Source: Streptococcus zalophi (GTDB lineage Bacteria > Bacillota > Bacilli > Lactobacillales > Streptococcaceae). From it: 64,000 nt of DNA. Below are positions 38,751 to 47,821 of this stretch, piece after piece; within the stretch, counting starts at the first letter, position 1; every line of letters begins with the position of its first letter. Location of the stretch: positions 186,001-250,000 of the forward strand of contig NZ_JAENBP010000001.1 in NCBI RefSeq assembly GCF_016481285.1, given 5' to 3'. The notes beneath the pieces are model-generated. The model had not been told where the DNA came from and ran no database searches. It was given only the letters and a program-made list of their open reading frames with translations. A program made the translations under genes and the position numbers.

Positions 38751-40358
38751 TTATTTTGCGTAATCTACTACTCTTAATTCTCGGATAACCGTTACTTTAA
38801 TGTTTCCAGGATAATCCAAATTATTTTCAATCTTTTGACGAACCTTGTGTGCTAAGATAGTCACTTCATCATCAGAAATCTTTTCCGGTTGCACCATAAT
38901 TCTAATTTCTCTACCTGCTTGTAGGGCAAAACTATGGTGAACACCATCAAAGCCATTTGCAATTTCTTCTAAATCACGTAATCGCTTGATGTAGTTTTCC
39001 ATTGATTCATTACGAGCACCTGGACGAGCCGAACTTAGGGCATCAGCCGCTGCTACTAAAACAGCAATAACACTTTCAGGCTCAACATCTCCGTGGTGAC
39101 TGGCGATGGTATTGATAACAACTGGGTGTTCTTTATATTTTCGAGCAAGCTCCATCCCAATCTCTACATGACTACCTTCAACTTCGCGGTCAATCGCTTT
39201 TCCGATATCATGCATAAAACCAGCACGACGGGCAAGTGCTTCATTTTCACCCATTTCACTAGCAAGAAGTCCCGCTAACTTACCAACTTCAATCGAGTGG
39301 CGTAGGACATTTTGACCAAAGCTGGTACGAAATTGCAAGCGACCCATAATTTTAATCAAATCTGGATGCATATTAAGGGCACCAATTTCATAGGCAGCTG
39401 CCTCACCATATTCACGAATACGATTATCAATTTCGAGTCGATTTTTCTCAACCAATTCTTCAATTCTTGCTGGATGAATTCGGCCATCTTGAATCAAGGC
39501 TTCAAGAGTTGTTCTAGCAATTTCACGACGAATAGGATCAAATCCTGACAAGACAACCACTTCTGGTGTATCATCAATAATCACATCAATTCCAGTTAAG
39601 CTTTCAAGTGTGCGGATATTACGACCTTCACGACCAATAATACGCCCCTTCATGCTATCATCTGGCAGAGAAACAGATGTAATGGTTTGTTCTGTCACAT
39701 ACTCACCCGCTAAACGTTGCATGGCTTGAGATAGCAATTCTTTAGCTGTTTTATCAGCACGATCTCTGACTTCTCTGTCTGCCTCACGAATGCGATTAGC
39801 AATATCTTGCGTCAAATTTTTCTCTGTTTCTGCGAGGATGATTTCCTTAGCTTCTTCTTGACTAAGAGAAGCCACTTTTTCTAATTCCTCAGTCTTTTTA
39901 AGTTCTAAAGCAGCAACTGCTTGCTCACGCTCATCAATATGTCTAGATTTATCAGAAAGACTTTGCTCTTTCGAATCAAGTGTTTTTTCTTTACTTGTTA
40001 AATTTTCATCTTTGCGATCAAGAGTTGAAGCGCGTTCACTTAAACGATTCTCCATTTGTTTAAGTTCTTGTCTTTCAGACTTAAACTCTTGTTCAATTTC
40101 TTCCCGATATTTTCTAGCCTCTTCTTTAGCTTCTATAAGTAATTCTTTTTTATAAGCTTTACTTTCACGATCTGCCGTTTTTCTGATGTGATTGGCTTCT
40201 TCTTCAGCCTTACCACGTAAATTAACAGCATCTTGTTCTGCATTTAAAAGAGTTAGTTCTGCAGCATTTTTAGCAGATTTCATTTTTGCTGAAATTGCTA
40301 CATAACCAATAACCAAACCAATGAGGGCACAAGCAATCATTATAAAAATGTTTGTCAT
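38751..40358 (-). CDS. rny: RNase Y, membrane-anchored endoribonuclease
   Basis: Initiates mRNA decay at the membrane. The 535-residue protein has an N-terminal transmembrane helix (about 4-22) and a long coiled coil rich in Glu, Lys and Arg (25-200). Then follow the KH domain ([29 protein letters not shown]) and the HD domain with [14 protein letters not shown] and IASHHGDVE. The C-terminus ends in the conserved [14 protein letters not shown]-type strand. Formerly ymdA or cvfA. Monocistronic here. Confidence 0.97.
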   Translation of the reverse strand: MTNIFIMIACALIGLVIGYVAISAKMKSAKNAAELTLLNAEQDAVNLRGKAEEEANHIRKTADRESKAYKKELLIEAKEEARKYREEIEQEFKSERQELKQMENRLSERASTLDRKDENLTSKEKTLDSKEQSLSDKSRHIDEREQAVAALELKKTEELEKVASLSQEEAKEIILAETEKNLTQDIANRIREADREVRDRADKTAKELLSQAMQRLAGEYVTEQTITSVSLPDDSMKGRIIGREGRNIRTLESLTGIDVIIDDTPEVVVLSGFDPIRREIARTTLEALIQDGRIHPARIEELVEKNRLEIDNRIREYGEAAAYEIGALNMHPDLIKIMGRLQFRTSFGQNVLRHSIEVGKLAGLLASEMGENEALARRAGFMHDIGKAIDREVEGSHVEIGMELARKYKEHPVVINTIASHHGDVEPESVIAVLVAAADALSSARPGARNESMENYIKRLRDLEEIANGFDGVHHSFALQAGREIRIMVQPEKISDDEVTILAHKVRQKIENNLDYPGNIKVTVIRELRVVDYAK

Positions 40359-40508
40359 GTTTATACCTCAATTTTTAAATTTTATTTATTCGATTTTCTT
40401 ATGAAAACCTATTATAGTTTACCATAAAAAGAGATTTTTCACAATCCAAAAATACAACAGATAAGAAAAAAATATGGTATGATTAAAGAAGAGTAAAAGG
40501 AGGAAATT

Positions 40509-40991
40509 ATGACTAAAGATGTTATTGTTGAAAGCTTCGAGCTTGACCATACTATTGTCAAAGCACCTTATGTTCGTTTAATTTCGACAGAAGTTGGGCC
40601 TAAAGGGGATGTTATTAGTAATTATGATATTCGCTTAGTTCAACCAAATGAAGATGCTATCCCAACCTCAGGACTACATACGATTGAACATTTATTAGCA
40701 AAACTGATTAGAAAACGGATGGATGGAATGATTGATTGTTCACCATTTGGTTGTCGAACTGGTTTTCATATGATTATGTGGGGTGAACATACTACCACAG
40801 ATATTGCTAATGTGATTAAATCATCCTTAGAAGAGATTGCTAATAGCGTTTCTTGGGAAGATGTTCCAGGAACTACTATTGAATCTTGTGGAAACTACAA
40901 AGATCACAGTTTATTTTCTGCTAAGGAATGGTCAAAACTGATTTTATCAAGAGGGATTTCTGATAACCCTTTTGAACGTCACATCATCTAA
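40509..40991 (+). CDS. luxS: LuxS, S-ribosylhomocysteine lyase
   Basis: Cleaves S-ribosylhomocysteine to homocysteine and the AI-2 precursor DPD. The 160-residue enzyme has the metal ligands His57 and His61 (HTIEH, with catalytic Glu60) and Cys127 (ESCGNY), and the nucleophile Cys82 in [16 protein letters not shown] precedes the ATG and a TATGAT -10 lies near 40480. It is monocistronic, closed by an unusually long hairpin that also lies just before the MarR-type promoter. Confidence 0.98.
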   Translation: MTKDVIVESFELDHTIVKAPYVRLISTEVGPKGDVISNYDIRLVQPNEDAIPTSGLHTIEHLLAKLIRKRMDGMIDCSPFGCRTGFHMIMWGEHTTTDIANVIKSSLEEIANSVSWEDVPGTTIESCGNYKDHSLFSAKEWSKLILSRGISDNPFERHII

Positions 40992-41003
40992 AATTATAAA
41001 ATC

Positions 41004-41066
41004 AATCGAAATAAAAAAGCAAACGTTAAACTAATTAGGTATGTTTGCTTTTTTATTTCGATTTTA
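41004..41066. terminator. Long hairpin after luxS
   Basis: Perfect 21-bp stem (41004-41024 with 41043-41063) and an 18-nt loop, followed by TTT. The 3' arm contains TATTTCGATTTT, resembling the boxes at 41125 and 41616. Confidence 0.85.
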
Positions 41067-41095
41067 AATTATTTCAATTTTTTAGAGCAAAACGA

Positions 41096-41124
41096 TTGAC
41101 AAGTGTCTTTTTCTCTGTTAAAAT
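41096..41124 (+). promoter_or_regulatory. Promoter of the MhqR-like cluster
   Basis: TTGACA, 17 nt, TAAAAT, immediately followed by the first operator-like dyad. Confidence 0.78.
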
Positions 41125-41142
41125 TATTTCGAATTTTAAATA
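41125..41142 (+). promoter_or_regulatory. MhqR-type operator 1
   Basis: TATTTCGAATTTTAAATA, next to the -10; 16 of 18 positions match the box at 41616-41633. It resembles the Bacillus MhqR box (TATCTCGAATTCGAGATA, from memory), suggesting autorepression. Confidence 0.7.
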
Positions 41143-41153
41143 AAGGAGGGAAT

Positions 41154-41576
41154 ATGACACGTCAAGAGTTAGCTTTAAAAACATTTATTGGTTTAAAAAG
41201 AATATCTGATAAATTTGAGCAAGCTGTTAAACATGATGTACAAGCTTATGACTTAAATTCTAGTGAGTTTGCTGTTTTAGAATTGTTATATCATAAAGGT
41301 CCAAAAACAATGCAAGAAATCAAGGAAAGAATTTTAGTCGCAAACAGCAGTACAACATATACCTTAGATAAGCTTTGTCAAAAGAAATTAGTTGAACGTA
41401 GAACAAATCCTGAAGATAAACGTATTACCCAAGTTTATTTATTATCTGAAGGTGAAGAACTAATTGCATCATCTTTTCCAAAGCATGCTGAGATGCTAAC
41501 AAAACTATTTCATAATTTAGAAGATGATGAAATCAAAACATTAAATGATCTTTTAAAAAAATTATCTAGTTGCTAA
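41154..41576 (+). CDS. MarR/DUF24-like regulator, probable MhqR
   Basis: A 140-residue MarR-family winged-helix repressor: helix-turn-helix and wing at GPKTMQEIKERILVANSSTTYTLDKLCQKKLVERRTNPEDKRITQVYLL. The gene heads a cluster of two extradiol-type dioxygenases, a flavin reductase-like protein and a carboxylesterase-type hydrolase, the content of the MhqR quinone-response regulon in Bacillus and Staphylococcus. There is a Cys in LCQKKL (about residue 83) but no N-terminal sensing Cys. The ATG at 41154 follows GGAGGG; the longer in-frame ORF from 41103 covers the promoter. Confidence 0.85.
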   Translation: MTRQELALKTFIGLKRISDKFEQAVKHDVQAYDLNSSEFAVLELLYHKGPKTMQEIKERILVANSSTTYTLDKLCQKKLVERRTNPEDKRITQVYLLSEGEELIASSFPKHAEMLTKLFHNLEDDEIKTLNDLLKKLSSC

Positions 41577-41615
41577 ATGATTCAAGTGCTTATAGGCACT
41601 TAATCTATTACTAAA

Positions 41616-41633
41616 TATTTCGAAATTGAAATA
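41616..41633 (+). promoter_or_regulatory. MhqR-type operator 2
   Basis: TATTTCGAAATTGAAATA with perfect TATTTC / GAAATA arms, 16 nt before the first dioxygenase ATG. A small AAGTGC / GCACTT hairpin (41583-41600) lies just upstream. Confidence 0.72.
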
Positions 41634-41649
41634 ACGAAAGAGGAAAATT

Positions 41650-42609
41650 ATGACTGACACTAACTTAATTGGTATTCACCATGTTACTGCAATGACCGAC
41701 GATGTTGAACGTAACTATAAATTCTTTACAGACATTTTAGGAATGCGTTTGGTTAAAAAAACAGTTAACCAAGATGATATTCATACTTATCACACTTTCT
41801 TTGCTGATGACTTAGGATCAGCTGGTACTGATATGACCTTCTTTGATTTCCCAGACAATCCTAAAGGTATTAGAGGAACAAATTCTATCACACGAGTTGG
41901 TTTTCGTGTTCCAAATGATGCTGCTTTAGAATACTACTTGGAACGTTTTAAAGAATTTGGCGTTAAAAATGATGGTATCATTGATTTATTAGGACATAAA
42001 GCTCTTCCTTTTGAAGAAGAAGACGGTCAACGCTACCAACTCGTTTCTGACGAACACAATAAAGGTGTTGCTGGTGGACAACCTTGGAAAGAAGGTCCGG
42101 TTCCAACAGATAAAGCCATTTATGGTTTAGGTCCTATTGAAATTACGGTTAGCTATTATGATGACTTTAAGGATTTTCTCATGCAAGTCTATGAGATGAG
42201 AATCGCTGAAGAAGGTGATGACTACACTCTCTTAGAAGTTGGTGAAGGTGGTCATGGTGGCCAAGTTATTCTTAGAAAAGATACTGAAAGTAATCAAGAA
42301 GTGCAAGGTTACGGAGAAGTTCACCACGTTTCATTCCGTGTTAAAGATGGTGAAGCTATTCGCCATTGGGCTAAAAAATATGAAACTCTAAACATTATGA
42401 ACTCTGGTCTTGTTGACCGTTTCTACTTTGAAGCACTTTATGCAAGAGTTGGTCACATCCTGATTGAAATTTCAACCGATGGTCCTGGATTTGCAACCGA
42501 TGAACCTTATGAAACATTAGGAGAAATTCTTTCTTTACCACCATTTTTAGAGTCACAAAGAGAAATGATTGAAAATACTATTCGTCCATTCAACACAAAA
42601 CGTCATTAA
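41650..42609 (+). CDS. VOC-family ring-cleaving dioxygenase, MhqO-like (first copy)
   Basis: A 319-residue protein with two tandem vicinal-oxygen-chelate modules (about 5-150 and 160-290). Metal ligands are His in GIHHVTA, His in EVHHVSF and Glu in ILIEISTDGPGF, as in extradiol dioxygenases that open hydroquinone rings. The family is annotated as glyoxalase or MhqO. The role is detoxification of quinones (inference from family and cluster). AAAGAGG precedes the ATG, and the next gene, a paralogue, starts 20 bp after the stop. Confidence 0.88.
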   Translation: MTDTNLIGIHHVTAMTDDVERNYKFFTDILGMRLVKKTVNQDDIHTYHTFFADDLGSAGTDMTFFDFPDNPKGIRGTNSITRVGFRVPNDAALEYYLERFKEFGVKNDGIIDLLGHKALPFEEEDGQRYQLVSDEHNKGVAGGQPWKEGPVPTDKAIYGLGPIEITVSYYDDFKDFLMQVYEMRIAEEGDDYTLLEVGEGGHGGQVILRKDTESNQEVQGYGEVHHVSFRVKDGEAIRHWAKKYETLNIMNSGLVDRFYFEALYARVGHILIEISTDGPGFATDEPYETLGEILSLPPFLESQREMIENTIRPFNTKRH

Positions 42610-42629
42610 TCAAAAGGAGATTATTTATC

Positions 42630-43538
42630 ATGGAAGCTATTAAACGTATTCATCACATTACTGCTATTGTCGGTAGCGCTCAAGAAAACTTAGATTTTTA
42701 TCGTGGGCTTTTAAAATTAAGATTGGTAAAACAAACAGTCAATTTTGATGACCCTAGTGTTTATCATCTTTATTTCTCAAATCAAAATTATGATCAAGGC
42801 ACACTAATTACTTTCTTCCCATGGGAAAATGCTGAACCTGGTGAAAAAGGAAGTGGTCAAGTAGGACGTATTGCTTTTAGAATTCCTAAAGGTTCACTTG
42901 ATTTTTGGAAAAAACGTCTTACTAACAACAACGTTGTGGTTGAAGAAAAACCTTGGTTTGAATACAATGCTCTTTACTTCCAAGATATTCATGGTTTAGA
43001 TTTGGCTATGGTTGAATCTGGCGAAGCTGCTGATAAACCTGATATTATTGGTTTCCACGGTGCTATGCTCCTTTCAAATGACCCAGCTGGTAGCCGCGAT
43101 TTTCTAAAAGAATTTATGGGATTAGATGACCTAACTGAAAATGATGATGCTTATCGTCTTCAAACAGTTGGTATGGAAAAACACGATTTAGTTGTTCCTA
43201 ATGTCTCTTATGATCGTGGTGCTTGGGGACCTGGTACAGTTCACCATATTGCTTGGTCATTACCAGATGATGAAACTGAATTAGCTTGGCGTGAATTACT
43301 TATTCAAAACGACTACAATGTTACATCTGTTAGAGACCGCAAATACTTCAAATCAATTTATGTTCGTGAAACAGGTAAAGTTATCTTTGAATTTGCTACT
43401 GATGGACCTGGTATGACTGTTGATGAGGAATACGAATTTTTAGGTAGAGAATTACAACTTCCTAATATGTATGAAAAACGCCGTGAAGCGATTAGAGCAC
43501 ACTTGAAACCTCTAGAATTTAAGGATGAAATTGAATGA
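42630..43538 (+). CDS. VOC-family ring-cleaving dioxygenase, MhqO-like (second copy)
   Basis: A 302-residue paralogue of the preceding gene. Ligands appear in RIHHITA, TVHHIAW and VIFEFATDGPGM. The two proteins share the block RLVK-TVN-DD followed by a histidine in the first module. Tandem copies suggest different substrates or a heteromeric enzyme, which I cannot decide. AAAGGAG precedes the ATG. Its stop overlaps the flavin reductase start by 4 bp. Confidence 0.88.
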   Translation: MEAIKRIHHITAIVGSAQENLDFYRGLLKLRLVKQTVNFDDPSVYHLYFSNQNYDQGTLITFFPWENAEPGEKGSGQVGRIAFRIPKGSLDFWKKRLTNNNVVVEEKPWFEYNALYFQDIHGLDLAMVESGEAADKPDIIGFHGAMLLSNDPAGSRDFLKEFMGLDDLTENDDAYRLQTVGMEKHDLVVPNVSYDRGAWGPGTVHHIAWSLPDDETELAWRELLIQNDYNVTSVRDRKYFKSIYVRETGKVIFEFATDGPGMTVDEEYEFLGRELQLPNMYEKRREAIRAHLKPLEFKDEIE

Positions 43539-44143
43539 TTTCTATTGCTAAAGAAGCATTAAGCGATAAAGAACAATACAAGATTTTGATTGGTAGTGTT
43601 ATTCCAAGACCTATAGCTTTTGTTTCAACCGTGTCAAAAAATGGCGTTGTTAATCTAGCCCCTTTTAGTTTTTATAATATTGTTTCTCATAGACCGGCTA
43701 TTTTATCAGTAAGTATTCAACGAGTGAATGGTCAAATGAAAGATACCGCAAGAAACATCCTTGAGCAAAAAGAGGCCGTTATTCACAGTGTCAGTCTTGA
43801 TAATCTATCAATGGTTAATCAAGCAGCTATCCAACTTCCTTATGAAGAAAGCGAACTAGAAACTACAGGTATGACACTTGCTCCTTCTATTGCTATTAAA
43901 ACACCGGGAGTCAATGAAGCTAAAACGAGATTTGAGACGATTCTTTATGATCATATTGAAATAAAAAATGACACTAATGAGATTATTTCAGATTTAATCT
44001 TATTAAAAGTACTTCATTACCATCTAGACGAAGCTGTCTATCAAAATACTTATGTGATTCCAGAAAACTTACAACCTATGAGTCGTTTGGCTGGTATAAC
44101 ATATGCTGAATTAGGTAAGTTTACTGAATTAAAAAGACCTTAG
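43535..44143 (+). CDS. Flavin reductase-like (flavoredoxin) FMN-binding protein
   Basis: A 202-residue protein of the flavin reductase-like split-barrel family. It begins with YKILIGSVIPRPIAFVSTVSKNGVVNLAPFSFYNIVSHRPAILSVSI, the FMN-binding block of this family, and continues with KDTARNILE and a C-terminal DEAVYQNTYVIPENLQPMSRLAG motif. It could supply reduced flavin or act on quinones directly. It is coupled by a 4-bp overlap to the second dioxygenase gene. Confidence 0.87.
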   Translation: MISIAKEALSDKEQYKILIGSVIPRPIAFVSTVSKNGVVNLAPFSFYNIVSHRPAILSVSIQRVNGQMKDTARNILEQKEAVIHSVSLDNLSMVNQAAIQLPYEESELETTGMTLAPSIAIKTPGVNEAKTRFETILYDHIEIKNDTNEIISDLILLKVLHYHLDEAVYQNTYVIPENLQPMSRLAGITYAELGKFTELKRP

Positions 44144-44152
44144 GAGAAATCA

Positions 44153-44755
44153 ATGGAACATATTTTTAAAAAAGGATCTAAAAAGTCACCTGTTTTAGTC
44201 TTACTACATGGAACGGGTGGCGATGAATATAGTTTATTATCAATAGCTGAATTCCTTAGTCCTGAAGCTTCTATTTTGAGCTTACGTGGTGAGGTTAATG
44301 AATATGGTGCTTTACGATTTTTTAAACGATTAGAAGAAGGTCTATATGACATTGATGATCTTAATTATCGTGGCACTGTTATTCAATCATTTCTTGAAGA
44401 GATGGCAGAAAACTATCAATTTGATTTGCAAGATGTGGTTTTAGTTGGTTTTTCAAATGGTTCTAATATGGCTATTAATCTTTTGTTGGCTGATCACACA
44501 CCATTTCATAAGGGTATCTTATTTGCACCAATGTATCCTGTAGATACTGAGCATTTAACACAGTTAAAAGAAAACACTCATGTCTTTATTTCTATGGGGG
44601 AAGAAGACCCCATCTGTTCCTTAGAAGACAGTCGTAATGTCGTAGAACAGTTTGAAAAGCGTGGTGCTAATGTCGATACTTTCTGGGTCAATAGCCATGA
44701 AATTAATTTAGACGCATTAAAAAAAGCCAAAGATTGGCTTGAAAAATTAGCCTAA
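44153..44755 (+). CDS. Alpha/beta hydrolase, MhqD-like carboxylesterase
   Basis: A 200-residue alpha/beta hydrolase of the phospholipase/carboxylesterase family. Oxyanion region LVLLHGTGGDEYSLL, nucleophile Ser in VGFSNGSN (about residue 103), Asp in GEEDPICSLED and His in VNSHEINLDAL. This matches YodD/MhqD-type esterases that lie in MhqR regulons. TAGGAG precedes the ATG, 9 bp after the flavin reductase stop, and a strong terminator closes the operon. Confidence 0.88.
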   Translation: MEHIFKKGSKKSPVLVLLHGTGGDEYSLLSIAEFLSPEASILSLRGEVNEYGALRFFKRLEEGLYDIDDLNYRGTVIQSFLEEMAENYQFDLQDVVLVGFSNGSNMAINLLLADHTPFHKGILFAPMYPVDTEHLTQLKENTHVFISMGEEDPICSLEDSRNVVEQFEKRGANVDTFWVNSHEINLDALKKAKDWLEKLA

Positions 44756-44786
44756 TGACTATCCTAAAATTGTTTACTCATATAGA

Positions 44787-44815
44787 AAACACTTCAACAG
44801 CGTTGAAGTGTTTTT
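44787..44815. terminator. Bidirectional terminator between the MhqR-like cluster and mapZ
   Basis: AACACTTCAAC / GTTGAAGTGTT with a 3-nt loop and TTTTT tail. Confidence 0.9.
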
Positions 44816-44821
44816 CCTTAT

Positions 44822-46186
44822 TTAATAATCAAGATCATCTGCTCTTCCAGGGGCATTCCCTACAAAGTAACCTGTTTTAGCATTAATCGAGAACAAGTAA
44901 GTGCCATCTGGCTTAAACATATTATAGTAACCATTACCATTAATAATATTAACACGTTCTAATATATAATTGTTACCTGAAATATGACCTCTTTCTTGTG
45001 CCACGGCAACAATTCTTTCTAAAATGCCATCATTAAACACCCAACCAGGATTATTAACATCTGCAATCACATCGTTATTATAAGGCACTCGACTCAGATG
45101 ACGTTGTAAACTAGCTGGATCATAATTAGTAATACCATATAATGAAGCTGCATTATTAGTAACAGTTGTGTTATTTGTAGCTTCTACTGGATTAGTTGGG
45201 TCAGGGGGAGTGATATTTTCTGTATCGTTTGAAGGTTGTGGTGCAGGTGCTTCAGATGCCGTTTGATTTGCTGAGGCTGTTTTTTCTGTTAGTTGTTTGC
45301 GACCTTCAGAAACAACTGATTGTAATAATGTATCAAGATTAGCTTTTCCTGTATTTAAGACAGTTGCAGATATAGCATCAAAATTAGCAGAATCTTTTAT
45401 ATTTCGGGAAATCTTTTCACCATCAACTATAGCAGGTTCTGTAAATTGGTCATTAACCACTTTTATCGCATCAATGGCTTTTTTCAAAGAATCATATTTT
45501 TCTTTTTTATCTGCGTAAGTAGAGGTTCCTTTTAAATTATTTAAAACTTTTTCTAGCTCAGAAAGACGTTCAAATTCACTATTTTTAGGTTTCGTCATTT
45601 CTTTGTCGACAAAAAAGCTAGCATATAAGTTCTCAAATGCTTTAATATCTTCCTCTTTAGCTTTTGAAGTATCGGTTTCTTTTGTTACAGTAGGTTCTTT
45701 GTCACTAGTAGATGGGCTATTTAGATTATTTAAAACATAGCCAAAAGCAAAGACAGCTATCAATAAAGCGATTAGACTACCGATAATAAGACCTTTTTTA
45801 CCAGAAGATTCTTTTGTATCGCCTAGAATAATATCATCTGACAAATCTTGATTTTCTGGTAATTCCTCTACTTCTAAATGGTCAAAAACAATTTTGTCTT
45901 GAGATGTCTCACTCTCTTTTGTTTGATTAACCTCTTCTCTTTTTTCTTGAATAAAGTCATCTATTTCTTTTGGATCATCTTGAGAGGTTTGTATTTTACT
46001 TTCGAATTTATGTTTTCCAACCTCATCACGATGTTGCTTAATATATTTATCTAAAATATTATCGTTTTCATCAATGCCAGCTTTAATTTCTGATTCTTTT
46101 CGAATGGCTTCTTCAACCGTCATATTTTTGGCATCATCAAAATCCAAATTCTTATCATCTTTAATATCATCATTTTTATTTGACAA
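44822..46186 (-). CDS. mapZ: MapZ (LocZ), mid-cell division-site marker
   Basis: Streptococcal protein that positions the Z-ring and is phosphorylated by StkP. The cytoplasmic part (about 1-130) has the conserved LDFDDAKNMTVEEAIRKESE and ILDKYIKQHRDEVGKHKF blocks. One transmembrane helix follows (about 132-154), then an extracellular helical region and a separate C-terminal domain after a Pro/Thr/Asn linker. I place the start at TTG 46186: GAGGTG lies about 6 nt upstream and it gives the (M)SNKNDD family N-terminus; the in-frame GTG at 46195 overlaps that site. It follows rlmL, as in other streptococci. Confidence 0.93.
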   Translation of the reverse strand: MSNKNDDIKDDKNLDFDDAKNMTVEEAIRKESEIKAGIDENDNILDKYIKQHRDEVGKHKFESKIQTSQDDPKEIDDFIQEKREEVNQTKESETSQDKIVFDHLEVEELPENQDLSDDIILGDTKESSGKKGLIIGSLIALLIAVFAFGYVLNNLNSPSTSDKEPTVTKETDTSKAKEEDIKAFENLYASFFVDKEMTKPKNSEFERLSELEKVLNNLKGTSTYADKKEKYDSLKKAIDAIKVVNDQFTEPAIVDGEKISRNIKDSANFDAISATVLNTGKANLDTLLQSVVSEGRKQLTEKTASANQTASEAPAPQPSNDTENITPPDPTNPVEATNNTTVTNNAASLYGITNYDPASLQRHLSRVPYNNDVIADVNNPGWVFNDGILERIVAVAQERGHISGNNYILERVNIINGNGYYNMFKPDGTYLFSINAKTGYFVGNAPGRADDLDY

Positions 46187-46200
46187 AAAAATCACCTCTT

Positions 46201-47355
46201 CTATTCTACAGTCCGCTTAACACGTTCTCCAAAAAATTGATACAAATCTACTTTTAAAGTACCATTATATAGTTTACGTTTTTTATCTGCCTGACTGCCA
46301 TATTTTTTTTCAAAGTTTTCATCACTAGTGAGGATAAATTTACTCCATGTTTTCAATGGATAAAACGTTTTCCCCATATCATTATACAATTTTGTCACTA
46401 ATTCGTCATCCATTAATCTTTCGCCATAAGGTGGATTTGAGATGATAACACCGTTTAATTTATTGGTATGTAGGTCTTGAAGACGCATTTGTTTCAATTT
46501 AATGACATCTGCAAAACCAGCTTCAATCACATTTTGTTTGGCTATTTCTATCATGCGATGGTCAATATCAAAACCTGAAATATCAAGCTCAATATCATAA
46601 TTCGCTTTTAAATCCGCCTCATCACGAACCGATTGAATAAGGGTTTTATCAACCCAATCCCAAGATTCAAAAGCAAAGTTGCGGTTAAAACCAGGGGCAA
46701 TATTCATTCCAATCATGGCTGCTTCAATACAAAATGTTCCTGAACCACAAGTCGGGTCAATAAAAGGTTTATCAGGATACCAATTACTAAGCATAATAAT
46801 CGCTGCTGCCATATTTTCTTTGATGGGAGCGCCACCCTTATCAACACGATAACCTCTCTTAAACAAGCTTGAACCTGTTGTATCAATCATTATCGTTGCC
46901 TTATCTTTTAAAAGAGAGACTTCAATTTTAAATTCTGCACCCGTTTCCATCAACGGCACATGTTCTGGCCTGTGAAAATGTTTTTGTAATTTTTTAACAA
47001 CTGCTTTTTTAGAAATGGCTTGAATACTTGGCTCATTATGCAGTTTTGATTTGACGGATTTTGCTTTTGAAATAGGAAAACGTGCGCCTAAAGGTAGATA
47101 ATTTTCCCAATCAAGAGCATAAACGCCTTGAAATAATTCTTCAAAAGTTTTTGCGGAAAATTCGCCAACAATAATTTTGATGCGGTCTGCTGCTCTAAGC
47201 CAAAGATTGGTTTCAATGATTGTTCTTAAATCACCAGAAAAACGAACACGACCATTTTCAACTTGGCAACTTATCCCTAAATTTCTAATTTCTTTTCCAA
47301 CTACTGCTTCTAAGCCAGCCGCACAAGTTGCGATCAATTCAAATTGTTTTTTCAT
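46201..47355 (-). CDS. rlmL: THUMP-domain 23S rRNA (guanine-N2) methyltransferase, RlmL/YpsC-like
   Basis: A 384-residue RNA methyltransferase. The N-terminal THUMP region (about 40-150) is followed by a class I methylase with FIDPTCGSGTFCIEAAMIGMN and the catalytic NPPYGERL motif. It probably makes m2G in 23S rRNA, as in E. coli RlmL, but it lacks RlmL's extra C-terminal RlmK domain. Located between rnpB and mapZ in the standard streptococcal order. Confidence 0.92.
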   Translation of the reverse strand: MKKQFELIATCAAGLEAVVGKEIRNLGISCQVENGRVRFSGDLRTIIETNLWLRAADRIKIIVGEFSAKTFEELFQGVYALDWENYLPLGARFPISKAKSVKSKLHNEPSIQAISKKAVVKKLQKHFHRPEHVPLMETGAEFKIEVSLLKDKATIMIDTTGSSLFKRGYRVDKGGAPIKENMAAAIIMLSNWYPDKPFIDPTCGSGTFCIEAAMIGMNIAPGFNRNFAFESWDWVDKTLIQSVRDEADLKANYDIELDISGFDIDHRMIEIAKQNVIEAGFADVIKLKQMRLQDLHTNKLNGVIISNPPYGERLMDDELVTKLYNDMGKTFYPLKTWSKFILTSDENFEKKYGSQADKKRKLYNGTLKVDLYQFFGERVKRTVE

Positions 47356-47379
47356 AATTCCTCTTTTTATATTAAATAA

Positions 47380-47402
47380 AAGACTAGCATAAGCTAGTCT
47401 AA
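47380..47402 (-). terminator. rnpB terminator
   Basis: On the minus strand AGACTAGC / GCTAGTCT with a TTAT loop and a TTTTATTT tail. Confidence 0.85.
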
Positions 47403-47775
47403 CCTATTATGCAATTTTCTATAAGCCATGTTTTGTTCCAAAGACAACTAGGTCTTGTCTTTTTCGATAATCATCTGTCTACTGTTAAACAGTCAAGATA
47501 GTACGTTCTGTTTCCATCTATCTCGTGCCCCGACCAAAGTTTGGGTTGCTAGCTTGAGGGGTTTACCGCGTTCCATTTTTTGCGTTTCCACAAAAACTAC
47601 GTCACTGTGGCACTTTAAGACCTACTTTAGCATATCTTAGACTTAGCTATTTGGGTCGCCGTAATGTTAAAAACATCCCTAGGCTTATTGTTTCACCTAG
47701 CACAAACACTACCGGCATCACAGCCGGTGCTAGCATGGACTTTCCTCATAATTTATAAAAATCATGCGATTATCC
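47403..47775 (-). ncRNA. rnpB: RNase P RNA, type B
   Basis: The ribozyme component that matures tRNA 5' ends. On the minus strand the 5' region contains the hallmark GAGGAAAGTCCATGCTAGCA, and the conserved P4-region and GGTAAACCCC-type sequence follows. The 3' part ends in a GGCTTATAG stretch before the terminator. The type B layout is that of low-GC Gram-positives. The exact ends are estimated. A TACAAT near 47803 is a likely -10. Plus-strand and minus-strand ORFs across it are spurious. Confidence 0.95.
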
Positions 47776-47821
47776 AAAAATTGCAAAGTATTGTACTCTA
47801 TTGGTACATTTTAATGTCTAA

